Source: Acetobacter tropicalis
GTDB taxonomy: Bacteria > Pseudomonadota > Alphaproteobacteria > Acetobacterales > Acetobacteraceae
DNA: 64,000 bases
Direction: 5' to 3'
Assembly (NCBI RefSeq): GCF_001580915.1
Contig: NZ_LHZQ01000218.1
Location: 1 to 64,000, forward strand
In this document: positions 25,720 to 34,562 of the stretch, piece by piece
How the letters are laid out: every line of letters begins with the position of its first letter
How positions within the stretch are numbered: the first letter of the stretch is position 1
Position numbers and translations under genes: made by a program
The notes under the pieces: generated by a model
The model's input: only the letters and a program-made list of their open reading frames with translations
Database searches by the model: none
Told to the model about the DNA's origin: nothing

Positions 25720-26803
25720 GGTCAGTCGTCCAGAAAAAATCCGGCAGGGAAGGGTCAAGTGTTACGGCCAGAGCCTTGCCGCGCTGGGTAATGCAGTCCG
25801 CCAGTGCCTGCGGGTCTTTTTCCAGCGCGGTGATGATCCCCAGCCCACCTCGAATTTGGGTCGCGTCGGGATGATTGGCAAGAATAATGCGCAAGGCTGC
25901 TAGAGCCTGTCCATGCGGGCAGGAGAGGAGTTCCGGCAGGGAAGGGTGGATACGGGCCCGGACAATTTCCACCAGCCCCAGCGCCGTAATACCAAGGCAG
26001 CGTGGGCGCAATGGGTCTGCCTGTAGCATCGCTTTAATGGGTTCCAGCAGGGCCTGACGCTTGCGGGTGGAAAGGCCTGCAGGGTCAATCAGGATAGCCC
26101 CGGAGAGGTTGCGTAGCCTGATCTGTTGAAACAGGGCGGGCAGAGCATCCCGGTTGGCGGCAAACTGGGCCGTCTGTTTCGTCCAGCCTGTTGCCGTTGG
26201 GGGCGCGTCCATATCAATGGCGATCAGCGCAGGGGTGGGCGTGATGCTCGCCGTCATGCCGCCGGGCAGGGAGACGCTTGCCTCCGCCAGTGCATCGCAG
26301 GCGTGGGCTATGGCTTCAGGGAAAGGGCTGAGGGCCTGCTCACGACGGTCTCGCAAGGTTGGGGGGATCAGTGCCGCCGCAGCAGCGGAATCCACAGTGA
26401 TGCGCGCCTGTGGCCAGCGGTCTGCCAGTCGCTCAAGTGGTGTCGGGCCACGGGTTAGCAGGCAGGGTTTGTCTGGCAGGGGTGTGGCAGGTGGTTCCTG
26501 TGCCTGCACACGCAGGCCTTTGCCGCCTTGCGCCGCACGGGTTACGCGCACGGTAAGCATCTGGCCTTCCGTAACGGGGTCCTTTCCGTTCTGTATGGGA
26601 AGAAAACCGCTTTCCCCTTTGCCCAGATCCACAAAAGCACCACCCATGGCGGGCATAAGGGCGCTGATGCGGGCCTGATACACGTCTCCTACCCCATCAG
26701 GGGCGGCAGGCCGCCACAGAGCGTAGTCGAGAAGAGTGTTGTGCTGGGTAACGGCAAGCCGAAGCTCGCCGGGGAAGAAGGCAACGCGGAGAACGGTGCT
26801 CAC
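25712..26803 (-). CDS. Ribonuclease E/G family protein, short form
   Basis: Protein of 363 residues. An N-terminal S1-like RNA-binding part ([27 protein letters not shown]) is followed by the RNase E/G catalytic scaffold with the metal-site segment [19 protein letters not shown]. The zinc-link cysteines of RNase E are absent and the protein is shorter than typical RNase G, as usual for the second alphaproteobacterial paralogue. Its GTG start overlaps the maf stop by 4 nt. It is probably an accessory rRNA/mRNA-processing enzyme; activity is unproven. Confidence 0.8.
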   Translation of the reverse strand: MSTVLRVAFFPGELRLAVTQHNTLLDYALWRPAAPDGVGDVYQARISALMPAMGGAFVDLGKGESGFLPIQNGKDPVTEGQMLTVRVTRAAQGGKGLRVQAQEPPATPLPDKPCLLTRGPTPLERLADRWPQARITVDSAAAAALIPPTLRDRREQALSPFPEAIAHACDALAEASVSLPGGMTASITPTPALIAIDMDAPPTATGWTKQTAQFAANRDALPALFQQIRLRNLSGAILIDPAGLSTRKRQALLEPIKAMLQADPLRPRCLGITALGLVEIVRARIHPSLPELLSCPHGQALAALRIILANHPDATQIRGGLGIITALEKDPQALADCITQRGKALAVTLDPSLPDFFWTTDHD

Positions 26804-27432
26804 GGAAGCCAGTGGCCCGGCTGACCACGGAGCAGTTGCGCCGTTTCAAACAGGGGTAGGCCGATGACACCAGAGGCGCTACCGGAAATAAAGCGGATAA
26901 ACCCGGCAGCATGCCCTTGCAAAGCATACCCCCCCGCTTTGCCCTGCCAGTCTCCGGCATCCAGCAAGGCCTCAATCTGATGGTCGGTGAGGCGGGAGAA
27001 AGTGACAGCCGTTTCCACCACGCGCTCTCCCGTGCGGCCATCAGGCCACGCAGCAGTAGGCACGCAGCGCAAGGCTGTGAGCACCGTATGGCGGCGGCCG
27101 GAAAGCAGGGTCAGGCATTTGCGTGCCGTTTCCCGGTCTTCCGCCTTGGGAAGAATACGGCGGCCAAGGGCCACAACCGTATCAGCCCCCAGCACAAGGG
27201 CAGGTTCTGTTATCTGATGGGCAACAGCCGCGGCCTTTTCTGCCGCCATACGGCGCACGTATGGGCGCGGCTGTTCGTCACGCTGCGGTGTTTCATCAAT
27301 ATTGGCGGGAAAAACGCGGTCTGGCGTCAGCCCCAGCTGGGCCAGAAGGTCCAGCCGACGGGGCGATGCCGAAGCCAGCACAAATGCAGGACGCACCGCT
27401 GTTTCCGCGCCAGCAGGCCCGGAGGCGGTCAT
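26800..27432 (-). CDS. maf: Maf family nucleotide pyrophosphatase
   Basis: About 210 residues with the Maf signatures LASASPRRLDLL near the N-terminus, DETP, RMAAEKA and LGADTVVALG. Maf proteins hydrolyse non-canonical or canonical nucleoside triphosphates and affect septation. The Met at 27432 starts directly after the infA stop; an alternative at 27477 would overlap infA. The gene overlaps rng by four bases, so infA-maf-rng-yacG is a tightly packed unit, a conserved alphaproteobacterial order. Confidence 0.85.
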   Translation of the reverse strand: MTASGPAGAETAVRPAFVLASASPRRLDLLAQLGLTPDRVFPANIDETPQRDEQPRPYVRRMAAEKAAAVAHQITEPALVLGADTVVALGRRILPKAEDRETARKCLTLLSGRRHTVLTALRCVPTAAWPDGRTGERVVETAVTFSRLTDHQIEALLDAGDWQGKAGGYALQGHAAGFIRFISGSASGVIGLPLFETAQLLRGQPGHWLP

Positions 27433-27436
27433 CGTC

Positions 27437-27655
27437 TTACTTGAAGCGGAAAGTGATACGACCTTTGGAAAGGTCATACGGTGTCATTTCAACGTTCACG
27501 CGGTCACCAGCCAGAACGCGGATACGGTTTTTGCGCATCTTGCCGCTGGTGTGTGCCAGAATCATGTGTTCGTTGTCGAGTTTCACACGGAACATCGCGT
27601 TGGGCAGCAGTTCGGTCACTGTGCCGCTAAATTCAATCATGTCTTCTTTAGACAT
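27437..27655 (-). CDS. infA: Translation initiation factor IF-1
   Basis: A 72-residue OB-fold protein, with the usual opening [12 protein letters not shown] and the conserved [32 protein letters not shown]. The length is exactly that of the family. IF-1 binds the A site of the 30S subunit during initiation. It heads the maf-rng-yacG group on the minus strand. Confidence 0.98.
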   Translation of the reverse strand: MSKEDMIEFSGTVTELLPNAMFRVKLDNEHMILAHTSGKMRKNRIRVLAGDRVNVEMTPYDLSKGRITFRFK

Positions 27656-27726
27656 GGCGTCCTTCGTTCATTTTCAAGCCTCGTTACAGTTGGGATGAGC
27701 AGATATGGGTGAGGGACCGTATCCGG

Positions 27727-29040
27727 TCAAGCGTTAGGTGTTCCCTTTGCCAGAACATCCAGCCGGGCCGAGATGCTCAGCGCATGGGCTTCAAGCCCTT
27801 CCGCATGTGCCAGCGCCACCCCGGCAGGGCCAATACGCCGCAGCGCATCCGGCCCGCCAGAGAGGAACGTGGTACGTTTCATGAAATCAAAAACAGACAG
27901 GCCAGAGGCAAAGCGCGCGGTGCGTGATGTGGGCAGTACGTGGTTGGGGCCACCCACGTAATCGCCCACCGCTTCCGGGCAGAAACGGCCAAGGAAAACC
28001 GCGCCAGCGTGCCGTACACGGGCAAACAGGCTTTCCGGATCATCCACCATCAGTTCCAGATGTTCCGGGGCCAGACGGTTGGCCAATGTGACTGCTTCTT
28101 CCAGCGAGCGCACAATCAGAACAGCGCCATTACGCTTCCAGCTTGCGCCCGCAATGGCAGACCGGGTGAGGGTACGCAGTTCCGTTTCAACTGCCGCAAT
28201 AACGGTATCAGCAAACGCGGCATCTGGGGTGATCAGCGTGGCCTGCGCAAGTTCATCATGTTCGGCCTGCGCCAGAAGATCGAGTGCAATCAGGCGCGGG
28301 TCTGTTGCCGAATCGGCAATCACCACCACGTCAGACGGCCCGGCAATGCTGTCGATTCCCACATGGCCGAACACCTGCCGCTTGGCTTCCGCCACATAGG
28401 CATTGCCGGGGCCAACAATACGGTCAACCGGGCGAATGGTCTTGGTGCCGAACGCCATGGCCCCTACGGCCTGTGCCCCGCCCACACGGTAAATTTCTGT
28501 CACGCCGGCGCGGTGTGCCGCGGCCAGAACCAGCGGGTTGATCACACCGTTGGGTGTGGGCACGCACATGGCCAGACGCTCCACCCCGGCTACACGGGCG
28601 GGAATGGCGTTCATCAGCACGGAGGAAGGATAGGCCGCCTTGCCACCCGGCACATACAGGCCCACGGCATCCAAGGGAATCCAGCGGAGCCCCAGTGTCA
28701 TCCCCACATCATCCGTGTAGCGGATATCCTGTGGCATCTGGGCCTTATGGAAGGATTCAATGCGGTCTGCCGCAACATCCAGCGCAGCCAGAAGATCCGG
28801 GCTGACCTGCGTCCGGGCTTTTTCCACTTCCTCTGCTGTAAACGCCAGTTTTTCGGGCGTGAGGGGAAGATGGTCAAATTTTTCCGTCAGCGCGCAGAGG
28901 GCCGTATCTCCGTCACGCCGCACCTGGGCCAGAATGTCCGCAACGGGGGCATGCACTTCCTGCCCCTGTTCTTCCCGCGCATCCAGAAGGGAGGAGAAAG
29001 CGGCTTCAAAGCCGGGGTCACGGATATCAAGGCGTTTCAT
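27727..29040 (-). CDS. hisD: Histidinol dehydrogenase
   Basis: Protein of 437 residues catalysing the last two oxidations to L-histidine (NAD and zinc dependent). Recognised by GLYVPGGKAAYPSSVLMNAIPA, VGGAQAVGAMAFGT, VDRIVGPGNAYVAEAKRQVFG, GPSDVVVIAD and the C-terminal LPTSRTARFASGLSVFDFMKR. Its ATG overlaps the hisG stop by 4 nt, so both are translated from one message. The remaining his genes are not nearby. Confidence 0.97.
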   Translation of the reverse strand: MKRLDIRDPGFEAAFSSLLDAREEQGQEVHAPVADILAQVRRDGDTALCALTEKFDHLPLTPEKLAFTAEEVEKARTQVSPDLLAALDVAADRIESFHKAQMPQDIRYTDDVGMTLGLRWIPLDAVGLYVPGGKAAYPSSVLMNAIPARVAGVERLAMCVPTPNGVINPLVLAAAHRAGVTEIYRVGGAQAVGAMAFGTKTIRPVDRIVGPGNAYVAEAKRQVFGHVGIDSIAGPSDVVVIADSATDPRLIALDLLAQAEHDELAQATLITPDAAFADTVIAAVETELRTLTRSAIAGASWKRNGAVLIVRSLEEAVTLANRLAPEHLELMVDDPESLFARVRHAGAVFLGRFCPEAVGDYVGGPNHVLPTSRTARFASGLSVFDFMKRTTFLSGGPDALRRIGPAGVALAHAEGLEAHALSISARLDVLAKGTPNA

Positions 29041-29786
29041 GAAGACTGTTCTGCCTCAGCTTTTTCGGTCTGTCGGGCGTTGGCCTCAAGGGCGGTGCGA
29101 AAACTGTTGATAATGGCTGAAATCTCTTCAGGCCGCGTTTTCAGCGCCGTTCTGTTCACAATCAGGCGGCTGGTTACGTGCGCAATGGTTTCCACTTCGC
29201 GCAGGCCATTGGCGCGCAGGGTGGAGCCGGTATCCACCAGATCCACAATCAGGCGGGAAAGGCCCAGCATGGGGGCTAGTTCCATCGCGCCATGCAGATG
29301 GACAATATTGGCGTTGATGCCGCGAGCCGCAAAATAACGGCGGGTGACGGCGGGATATTTGGTGGCAGCCCGAACCTCGGACCAGCGCGCCCATTCGGCG
29401 GGGTCATGCGGCAGGGTGTTGGGCTGGGCAATGGAAATCCGGCATGCGCCAATGCCCAGATCAAGCGGGGCATAGATTTCAGGGTAGTCAAATTCCATCA
29501 GCACGTCTGCGCCGCAGATGCCTACCTGCGCCCCGCCAGAGGCGACAAAGGTTGCCACATCAAAGGAGCGCACGCGCACAACATCCACGCAGGGGTCTTG
29601 CGTGGGAAAACGTAGCTTGCGGCTGTTATCGCCCAGACAATCATCACTGGGCGCCAGCCCTGCCTGTTTCAGCAGGGGGGTAACCGCTTTCAGGATACGG
29701 CCTTTGGGGAGAGCCAGCACCATGGGGGCCCGTTCTTCCGTGCCCAAAGGGCGTACGGGTTGAAGGTCAGGCTGAGGCACGGTCAT
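29037..29786 (-). CDS. hisG: ATP phosphoribosyltransferase, catalytic subunit (short form)
   Basis: Protein of 249 residues: first step of histidine synthesis. It has LALPKGRILKAVTPLL, then GICGADVLMEF and the PRPP loop region LIVDLVDTGSTLRANGL. It ends without the C-terminal regulatory domain of long HisG, so it should need the HisZ partner, which is not in this window. The start may be at 29786 or at the internal Met 29723, which precedes the first conserved strand. Confidence 0.93.
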   Translation of the reverse strand: MTVPQPDLQPVRPLGTEERAPMVLALPKGRILKAVTPLLKQAGLAPSDDCLGDNSRKLRFPTQDPCVDVVRVRSFDVATFVASGGAQVGICGADVLMEFDYPEIYAPLDLGIGACRISIAQPNTLPHDPAEWARWSEVRAATKYPAVTRRYFAARGINANIVHLHGAMELAPMLGLSRLIVDLVDTGSTLRANGLREVETIAHVTSRLIVNRTALKTRPEEISAIINSFRTALEANARQTEKAEAEQSS

Positions 29787-29871
29787 GAAAACTCCGGTCG
29801 GGCAGCAGGGGCAAGAGTGCGTGACGGCGGCACTCCTAGCACAAGGCGGCCCGGTATCAAAGGCAGAGCAC

Positions 29872-29906
29872 CTGCCCGAAGAGACTTAATGCGTCTCTCC
29901 GGGCAG
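29872..29906 (-). terminator. Hairpin just after the rne stop codon
   Basis: CTGCCCG.AGAGAC pairs with GTCTCT.CGGGCAG (one mismatch) around a short loop, five bases past the stop of rne. It lacks a U-tract but is very stable, so it likely defines the mRNA 3' end. Confidence 0.55.
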
Positions 29907-29911
29907 AAAGC

Positions 29912-32842
29912 TCAGCGGCGCCACCATCCAGTGCGGCGGCGGGAAGCTGGTTGCTCATCATCAATGACAATCGGCTGCACCACGGAAGGATCAGCCGCGT
30001 CCTTGCTGTCTTCCGCCGGAGCTGCCTCGGTTTTTGTGGCGACAGAGGCCGCTTTGGCTGCCGTGCGGCGGCGGCGTGCTGCCGGCTTTTCGGCCTCTAC
30101 AGCCGGAGCTTCAGCGTCAGCAGCGTCTGCAACGGAAGCCGTCTCCACCTTTTTCCGCGTGGTGCGGCGGCGGGTGCGGGGCTTGGCTTCTTCCTCGGCA
30201 TCCGCTTCAGGTGCGGCTTCGGTTTTGGCTGTGGGGTCGGCCTTTTTGCGCGTCACACGGCGGCGGCGCGGTTTTGGGGCTTCTTCCTCGGCAGTTGCGT
30301 CAACGCTTTCAGCAGCAGGTTCCGGAGCCTCCGCCGCAGTTGCGGGGGCTTCCTCTTCTGCGGTCCGCGTTGCCGTGCGGCGGCGGCGTGTGGGCCGTCT
30401 GCGGGCAGGCTTTGCCTCTTCCGGCTCAACAGCAACGGTTTCCACCGTTTCTTCCACCTGCGGGGCAGCGGAGACTGAAGCAGGCGCTTCGGCTTCCACC
30501 ACGGCTTCCGTTTCCACAATGACCGGGGCAGCCTTTACGGGCTCAACCGGAGCGGACGTCTTGGCAGGGGCCGGGGTGCGGGCAGGCTGTGGAGCCGGTT
30601 CCGGCTCGGCCATGCTGCTTTCGATCAGATCGAAAATATCGATGCTGCCGCCAAACGGGTTGGCAGGGGTCGGCCCCTGCCATGTGGGACGGGACGGCCG
30701 CGGAGCCGGACCTTCCTCAATCGCAACCCGGATCTGGGGCTGCTCTTCACGCTGCACGCGGGAGTGACGTGTGCGGCGACGGCCCGGAACCAGATTATCT
30801 GTTGCCTCGGAGTCGGCATCTGCCTGTGTGGGGGCAGGCTGTTCCGCTGCGGCAACCGGTGCAATCTGTTCAGGTGCCTGATCCTGGCTGTGCTGAGCTT
30901 CCTCCCGATTCCCGTTGCCACCACGGCGACGACGGCGACGGCGACGACGACGCGGCTCGTCCTCACCTGCGGCAGCCGTTTCCGGCACGGCGGCTGTCTC
31001 TGCAATAGCAGCGGCAGCGACAGGAGCCTCGGCCTGAGCTTCAATCACCGGCGCTTCATCTGCCACCACATTTTCAATGGGTGCTAGAACGGTTGGCGCA
31101 CGGTTTACCCGCGGGGGCTGGCGGCGCTCAATCCGGATTTCCGGGATAGGCAGGGAGGAATCCGCCGCAAACAGGATTTCCATGTGGTGGCGTTTTTCGA
31201 TTTCCGCCAACCAGTCGCGCTTGTTGTTCAGCACATACAGCGCAATCTCTCCGGCCACATGCACCGTAATGGCGGACGCACGGCGGCGTGCCCCTTCTTC
31301 TTCCACAGCGCGCAGCACATGCAGGGCCGAGCTTTCAATGCCACGCACCATGCCGGTGCCCTGACAGTGCGGGCAGGGCGTGAACGCAGCTTCCGCCACG
31401 GACGGGCGCAGCCGCTGGCGGGACATTTCCAGTAGCCCGAAATGGGAGATGGAGCCCATTTGGATGCGGGCGCGATCATGGCGCAGCGCGTCTTTCAGGC
31501 GGCGCTCGATCATGGTGTTGTGGCGGCGGGACTCCATATCAATGAAGTCGATCACAATCAGGCCAGCCAGATCACGCAGGCGGAGCTGGCGCGCGACTTC
31601 ATCAGCCGCTTCCTGATTGGTGCGGAAGGCTGTTTCTTCAATGTTGCGCTGGCTTGTGGCCTTGCCGGAGTTCACGTCAATCGCAACAAGGGCTTCTGTC
31701 TGGTTGATGACCAGATACCCGCCAGACCGCAGGGAAACCACGGGCGAGAACATGGCGTCCAGATGCCCTTCCACATGATAGTGGGTAAAGAGCGGCTGGT
31801 TTTCCTTGTTCCACAGGCGCACCTTCTCGGCGTGCTGGGGCATGAGCAGGCGCATGAAGTCCCGCGCGGCTTTCCACCCGCTTTCTCCATCCACCAGAAT
31901 TTCATTGATCTCACGCGTGTACACATCGCGGATGGCGCGTTTTACAAGGCTTGCTTCCTCGTAAATCAGCGCGGGAGCGACCGACTGAAGCGTGAGTTCA
32001 CGAATATCATCCCACAGATGCAGCAGATATTCGCAGTCACGCGTAATTTCCGGACCGGGCCGCTGGGCGCCTGCCGTCCGCACAATCATGGCCATGCCAC
32101 GGGGCAGGTTGAGGTCGGACACAATATCCCGCAGGCGGCGACGGTCTGCTACGGATGTAATCTTGCGGGACACCCCGCCGCCACGCAGCGCGTTGGGCAT
32201 CAGCACACAATAGCGGCCAGCCAGCGAGATATAAGTGGTAAGGGCCGCACCCTTGTTGCCGCGTTCTTCCTTGACCACCTGAACCAGCAGCACCTGGCGG
32301 CGGCGGATGACTTCCTGAATACGGTAGTTGCGCATGAAGCGGGCAATCCGCTTCTGGATCAGCGCTTCTTCGCCAGTGTCGGTTTCACCGCCGACATAAT
32401 CAGGGGTCTTGCTGCGGCCATTGGTGCGGGGAGCGTCTTCGTTCCCTTCGGCGGAGGCTTCGGTTTCCGCGTCTTCGGACTCGTCAGACTCCGTCAGATC
32501 CGTTTCGGCTTCGGTCTCATCGGTCCCGTTGTCGGCATCATCCAGCAGGGTTTCTTCTTCAGCCTGCAGGGCGAGCAGCTTTTCACGGTCGGCAACCGGA
32601 ATCTGGTAGTAGTCCGGGTGGATTTCGCTAAAGGCCAGAAAACCATGGCGGTTGCCGCCATATTCAACAAAGGCGGCCTGAAGGCTGGGCTCTACGCGAA
32701 CAACGCGGGCAAGGTAGATGTTTCCTTTGAGCTGCTTTTTTGCAGCCGCTTCAACATCATAATCTTCAAGTCTGTTTCCATCCATAACGACAACGCGCGT
32801 TTCTTCCGCGTGCGTCGCATCGATCAGCATACGCTTTGACAT
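29912..32842 (-). CDS. rne: Ribonuclease E
   Basis: About 976 residues. The N-terminal half has an S1 domain (YLARVVRVEPSLQAAFVEYGGNRHGFLAF), with an acidic insertion typical of alphaproteobacteria, the 5' sensor and RNase H-like parts, the DNase I-like catalytic site (LIVIDFIDM) and the zinc-link CPHCQGTG. From about residue 590 it is a disordered tail of Ala/Glu/Pro with many Arg-rich blocks (RRRRRRRRR, RRRRVTRKK, RRRRTAAK), the scaffold for degradosome partners and RNA. The Met at 32842 begins the conserved domain and has GGAG twelve bases upstream. It initiates mRNA decay and rRNA/tRNA processing. Confidence 0.95.
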   Translation of the reverse strand: MSKRMLIDATHAEETRVVVMDGNRLEDYDVEAAAKKQLKGNIYLARVVRVEPSLQAAFVEYGGNRHGFLAFSEIHPDYYQIPVADREKLLALQAEEETLLDDADNGTDETEAETDLTESDESEDAETEASAEGNEDAPRTNGRSKTPDYVGGETDTGEEALIQKRIARFMRNYRIQEVIRRRQVLLVQVVKEERGNKGAALTTYISLAGRYCVLMPNALRGGGVSRKITSVADRRRLRDIVSDLNLPRGMAMIVRTAGAQRPGPEITRDCEYLLHLWDDIRELTLQSVAPALIYEEASLVKRAIRDVYTREINEILVDGESGWKAARDFMRLLMPQHAEKVRLWNKENQPLFTHYHVEGHLDAMFSPVVSLRSGGYLVINQTEALVAIDVNSGKATSQRNIEETAFRTNQEAADEVARQLRLRDLAGLIVIDFIDMESRRHNTMIERRLKDALRHDRARIQMGSISHFGLLEMSRQRLRPSVAEAAFTPCPHCQGTGMVRGIESSALHVLRAVEEEGARRRASAITVHVAGEIALYVLNNKRDWLAEIEKRHHMEILFAADSSLPIPEIRIERRQPPRVNRAPTVLAPIENVVADEAPVIEAQAEAPVAAAAIAETAAVPETAAAGEDEPRRRRRRRRRRGGNGNREEAQHSQDQAPEQIAPVAAAEQPAPTQADADSEATDNLVPGRRRTRHSRVQREEQPQIRVAIEEGPAPRPSRPTWQGPTPANPFGGSIDIFDLIESSMAEPEPAPQPARTPAPAKTSAPVEPVKAAPVIVETEAVVEAEAPASVSAAPQVEETVETVAVEPEEAKPARRRPTRRRRTATRTAEEEAPATAAEAPEPAAESVDATAEEEAPKPRRRRVTRKKADPTAKTEAAPEADAEEEAKPRTRRRTTRKKVETASVADAADAEAPAVEAEKPAARRRRTAAKAASVATKTEAAPAEDSKDAADPSVVQPIVIDDEQPASRRRTGWWRR

Positions 32843-33098
32843 AAAAAGAAAAACTCCGGTGTGCCGGTGGCCGGCCTGTCCGGTGCGTCCGCTTGGGCGG
32901 GTGGGCACGGAACGGGGGCTCTTCCGGCAGGCGAGAATAGGTATTTACGACATAATGAGGGGCAGCGGCCAACCCGGACAGTGAGGTGACGGCAGAGGCA
33001 CGAAAACAGGAGTCTGTTTCCCCTCTGGTCATGCGCTCAACGTATAGGCTCCGGGCGATGGTCATGTATCCTTCAACCAAAATTTCCTGCTCCCATCC

Positions 33099-33129
33099 GC
33101 GCGGGGCGGCGCTGTAACGCCAGCCGCGC
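33099..33129. promoter_or_regulatory. GC-rich hairpin in the rne leader region
   Basis: GCGCGG/CCGCGC plus GGCG/CGCC with a 2-base bulge form a ten-pair hairpin about 260 bp upstream of rne, in the rne-ami divergent region. rne leaders of other bacteria carry structured autoregulatory elements; whether this one does is unknown. Confidence 0.3.
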
Positions 33130-33566
33130 CCTTTGACGTGAAAAGGAGCGGAAACAGGATGCATGACGGGCAATCTGCCTTGGGCCATGCCTACTCACCA
33201 TGACGCAAAGTGCAACAAACCGCAAGCCATTCAGAATAACTGTTTTTTAGACCTTTCTACGGTGTCATGGTTTGGACATTATCTTTCTTCAGTATCGTCG
33301 CAATTTTCAGGGTGCGAGAAATCATGCCGCCAGAGCACCAGCCATTACAGCCTTTCTTCATGCCCACGTTCCATACGGTGGAGGGAGCGCCAGCCCCTGT
33401 GTGGGCCAGCCATAGGGCTACGGCATCCGGGCTGAAAGGCCAGGCAGGGGAGGCCGCAGGCCCCTTTGCTGCAGAGGGCGGTTTGTGTCAGGTTGCCACT
33501 GGTGTCTCTCCGGGCAGTTCTGCTGAAGGGGATGCCGCGGGGCTGGAGCCAAAGGAGCAAAGCAGC

Positions 33567-34457
33567 GTGTTCCCATATCATGCCAAGGCCGGTTTTTCGG
33601 CAGGTTCCCTTCTGTTGCCCACGCGGCGCGGGCTCATCAGGGGCGGGGCAGGTCTGGTGATGTTGGGGGCAACTGGTTCTGTAGCGCAGGCCGCCGCGCA
33701 TGGTGGTAGCGGCGCTGCAAAGCATACGCTGTCAGCCCCTGCCATTGTGGGCAAGGCCAAGCCAGCCCTGCCTCTTGTCATGCTGGACCCCGGCCACGGC
33801 GGGAAGGACCCCGGAGCCATTGGCTTTTCTGGCACGTATGAAAAACACGTGGCGGAAGCAGCGGCGGCGGAACTGCAACGCCAACTGGTGGGCACGGGCC
33901 GCTACCGCGTGGCGATGACGCGCACGTCTGACCGCTTCATTCCGTTGGATGGCCGCGTGGAACTGGCGCAACAGCACGGGGCGTCCCTGTTTATCTCCAT
34001 GCATGCGGATGCGCTGCATAATGCCTCCGTGCGGGGGGCAAGCGTTTACACACATTCCCATGGCGCATCTGATAGTCAGACTGCGGCCCTTGCCCAGACA
34101 GAAAACAGTGCAGACCGGTTTGGCGGCCCGCTGGTGCAGGGGGCATCGCCAGAAGTGCAGCAGATTCTGGCCAGTCTGGTGACGGAAGAGGCGCGCCGGG
34201 GTTCGGCCCATATGGCCAGTGCCGTGGTGTCTTCCTTCCAGACCCGCATCGCGCTGTTGCCGCACCCACATCGGCACGCCGCATTTGCCGTGCTGAAATC
34301 GGCGCAGATCCCATCTGTTCTGGTGGAAATGGGCTTCATGTCCAACCGTCTGGATGAAGCCGCGCTGCGGCAGGCCGGGCACCGGGCCATGGTGGCGGGG
34401 GCCATGTGTAACGCGGTCAACCGGTATTTTGCCTCCGCCGGGGTTGGGTTGGGGTAA
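33567..34457 (+). CDS. amiC: N-acetylmuramoyl-L-alanine amidase (Amidase_3), Tat-exported
   Basis: 296 residues from the chosen start. It cuts the amide between MurNAc and the stem peptide and is needed for cell separation. It has a twin-arginine type signal (PTRRGLIRGGAGLVMLGATG), then VMLDPGHGGKDPGA (zinc His), the Glu in YEKHVAEA, SLFISMHADA (zinc His) and VLVEMGFMSN (catalytic Glu). The frame is open 100 codons further up, but GTG 33567 follows AAAGGAG by nine bases and places the export signal at the N-terminus. The AMIN domain of E. coli AmiC is absent. Confidence 0.88.
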   Translation: MFPYHAKAGFSAGSLLLPTRRGLIRGGAGLVMLGATGSVAQAAAHGGSGAAKHTLSAPAIVGKAKPALPLVMLDPGHGGKDPGAIGFSGTYEKHVAEAAAAELQRQLVGTGRYRVAMTRTSDRFIPLDGRVELAQQHGASLFISMHADALHNASVRGASVYTHSHGASDSQTAALAQTENSADRFGGPLVQGASPEVQQILASLVTEEARRGSAHMASAVVSSFQTRIALLPHPHRHAAFAVLKSAQIPSVLVEMGFMSNRLDEAALRQAGHRAMVAGAMCNAVNRYFASAGVGLG

Positions 34458-34562
34458 AAGACAACGGGAAAATTGTTACCAAACGGAAAGGAACCCTCTT
34501 GGCGGGTGGCTCGGTTTGTTTATAAAATGAAATATTATAACATGACTGAGTGATGCAAAGAG

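Noticed and set aside
27940-29337. Plus-strand frame of about 465 codons
   Set aside because: Antisense to hisD/hisG, both certain genes.
31442-32839. Plus-strand frame of about 465 codons
   Set aside because: Antisense to rne catalytic domain; composition shadow without motifs.
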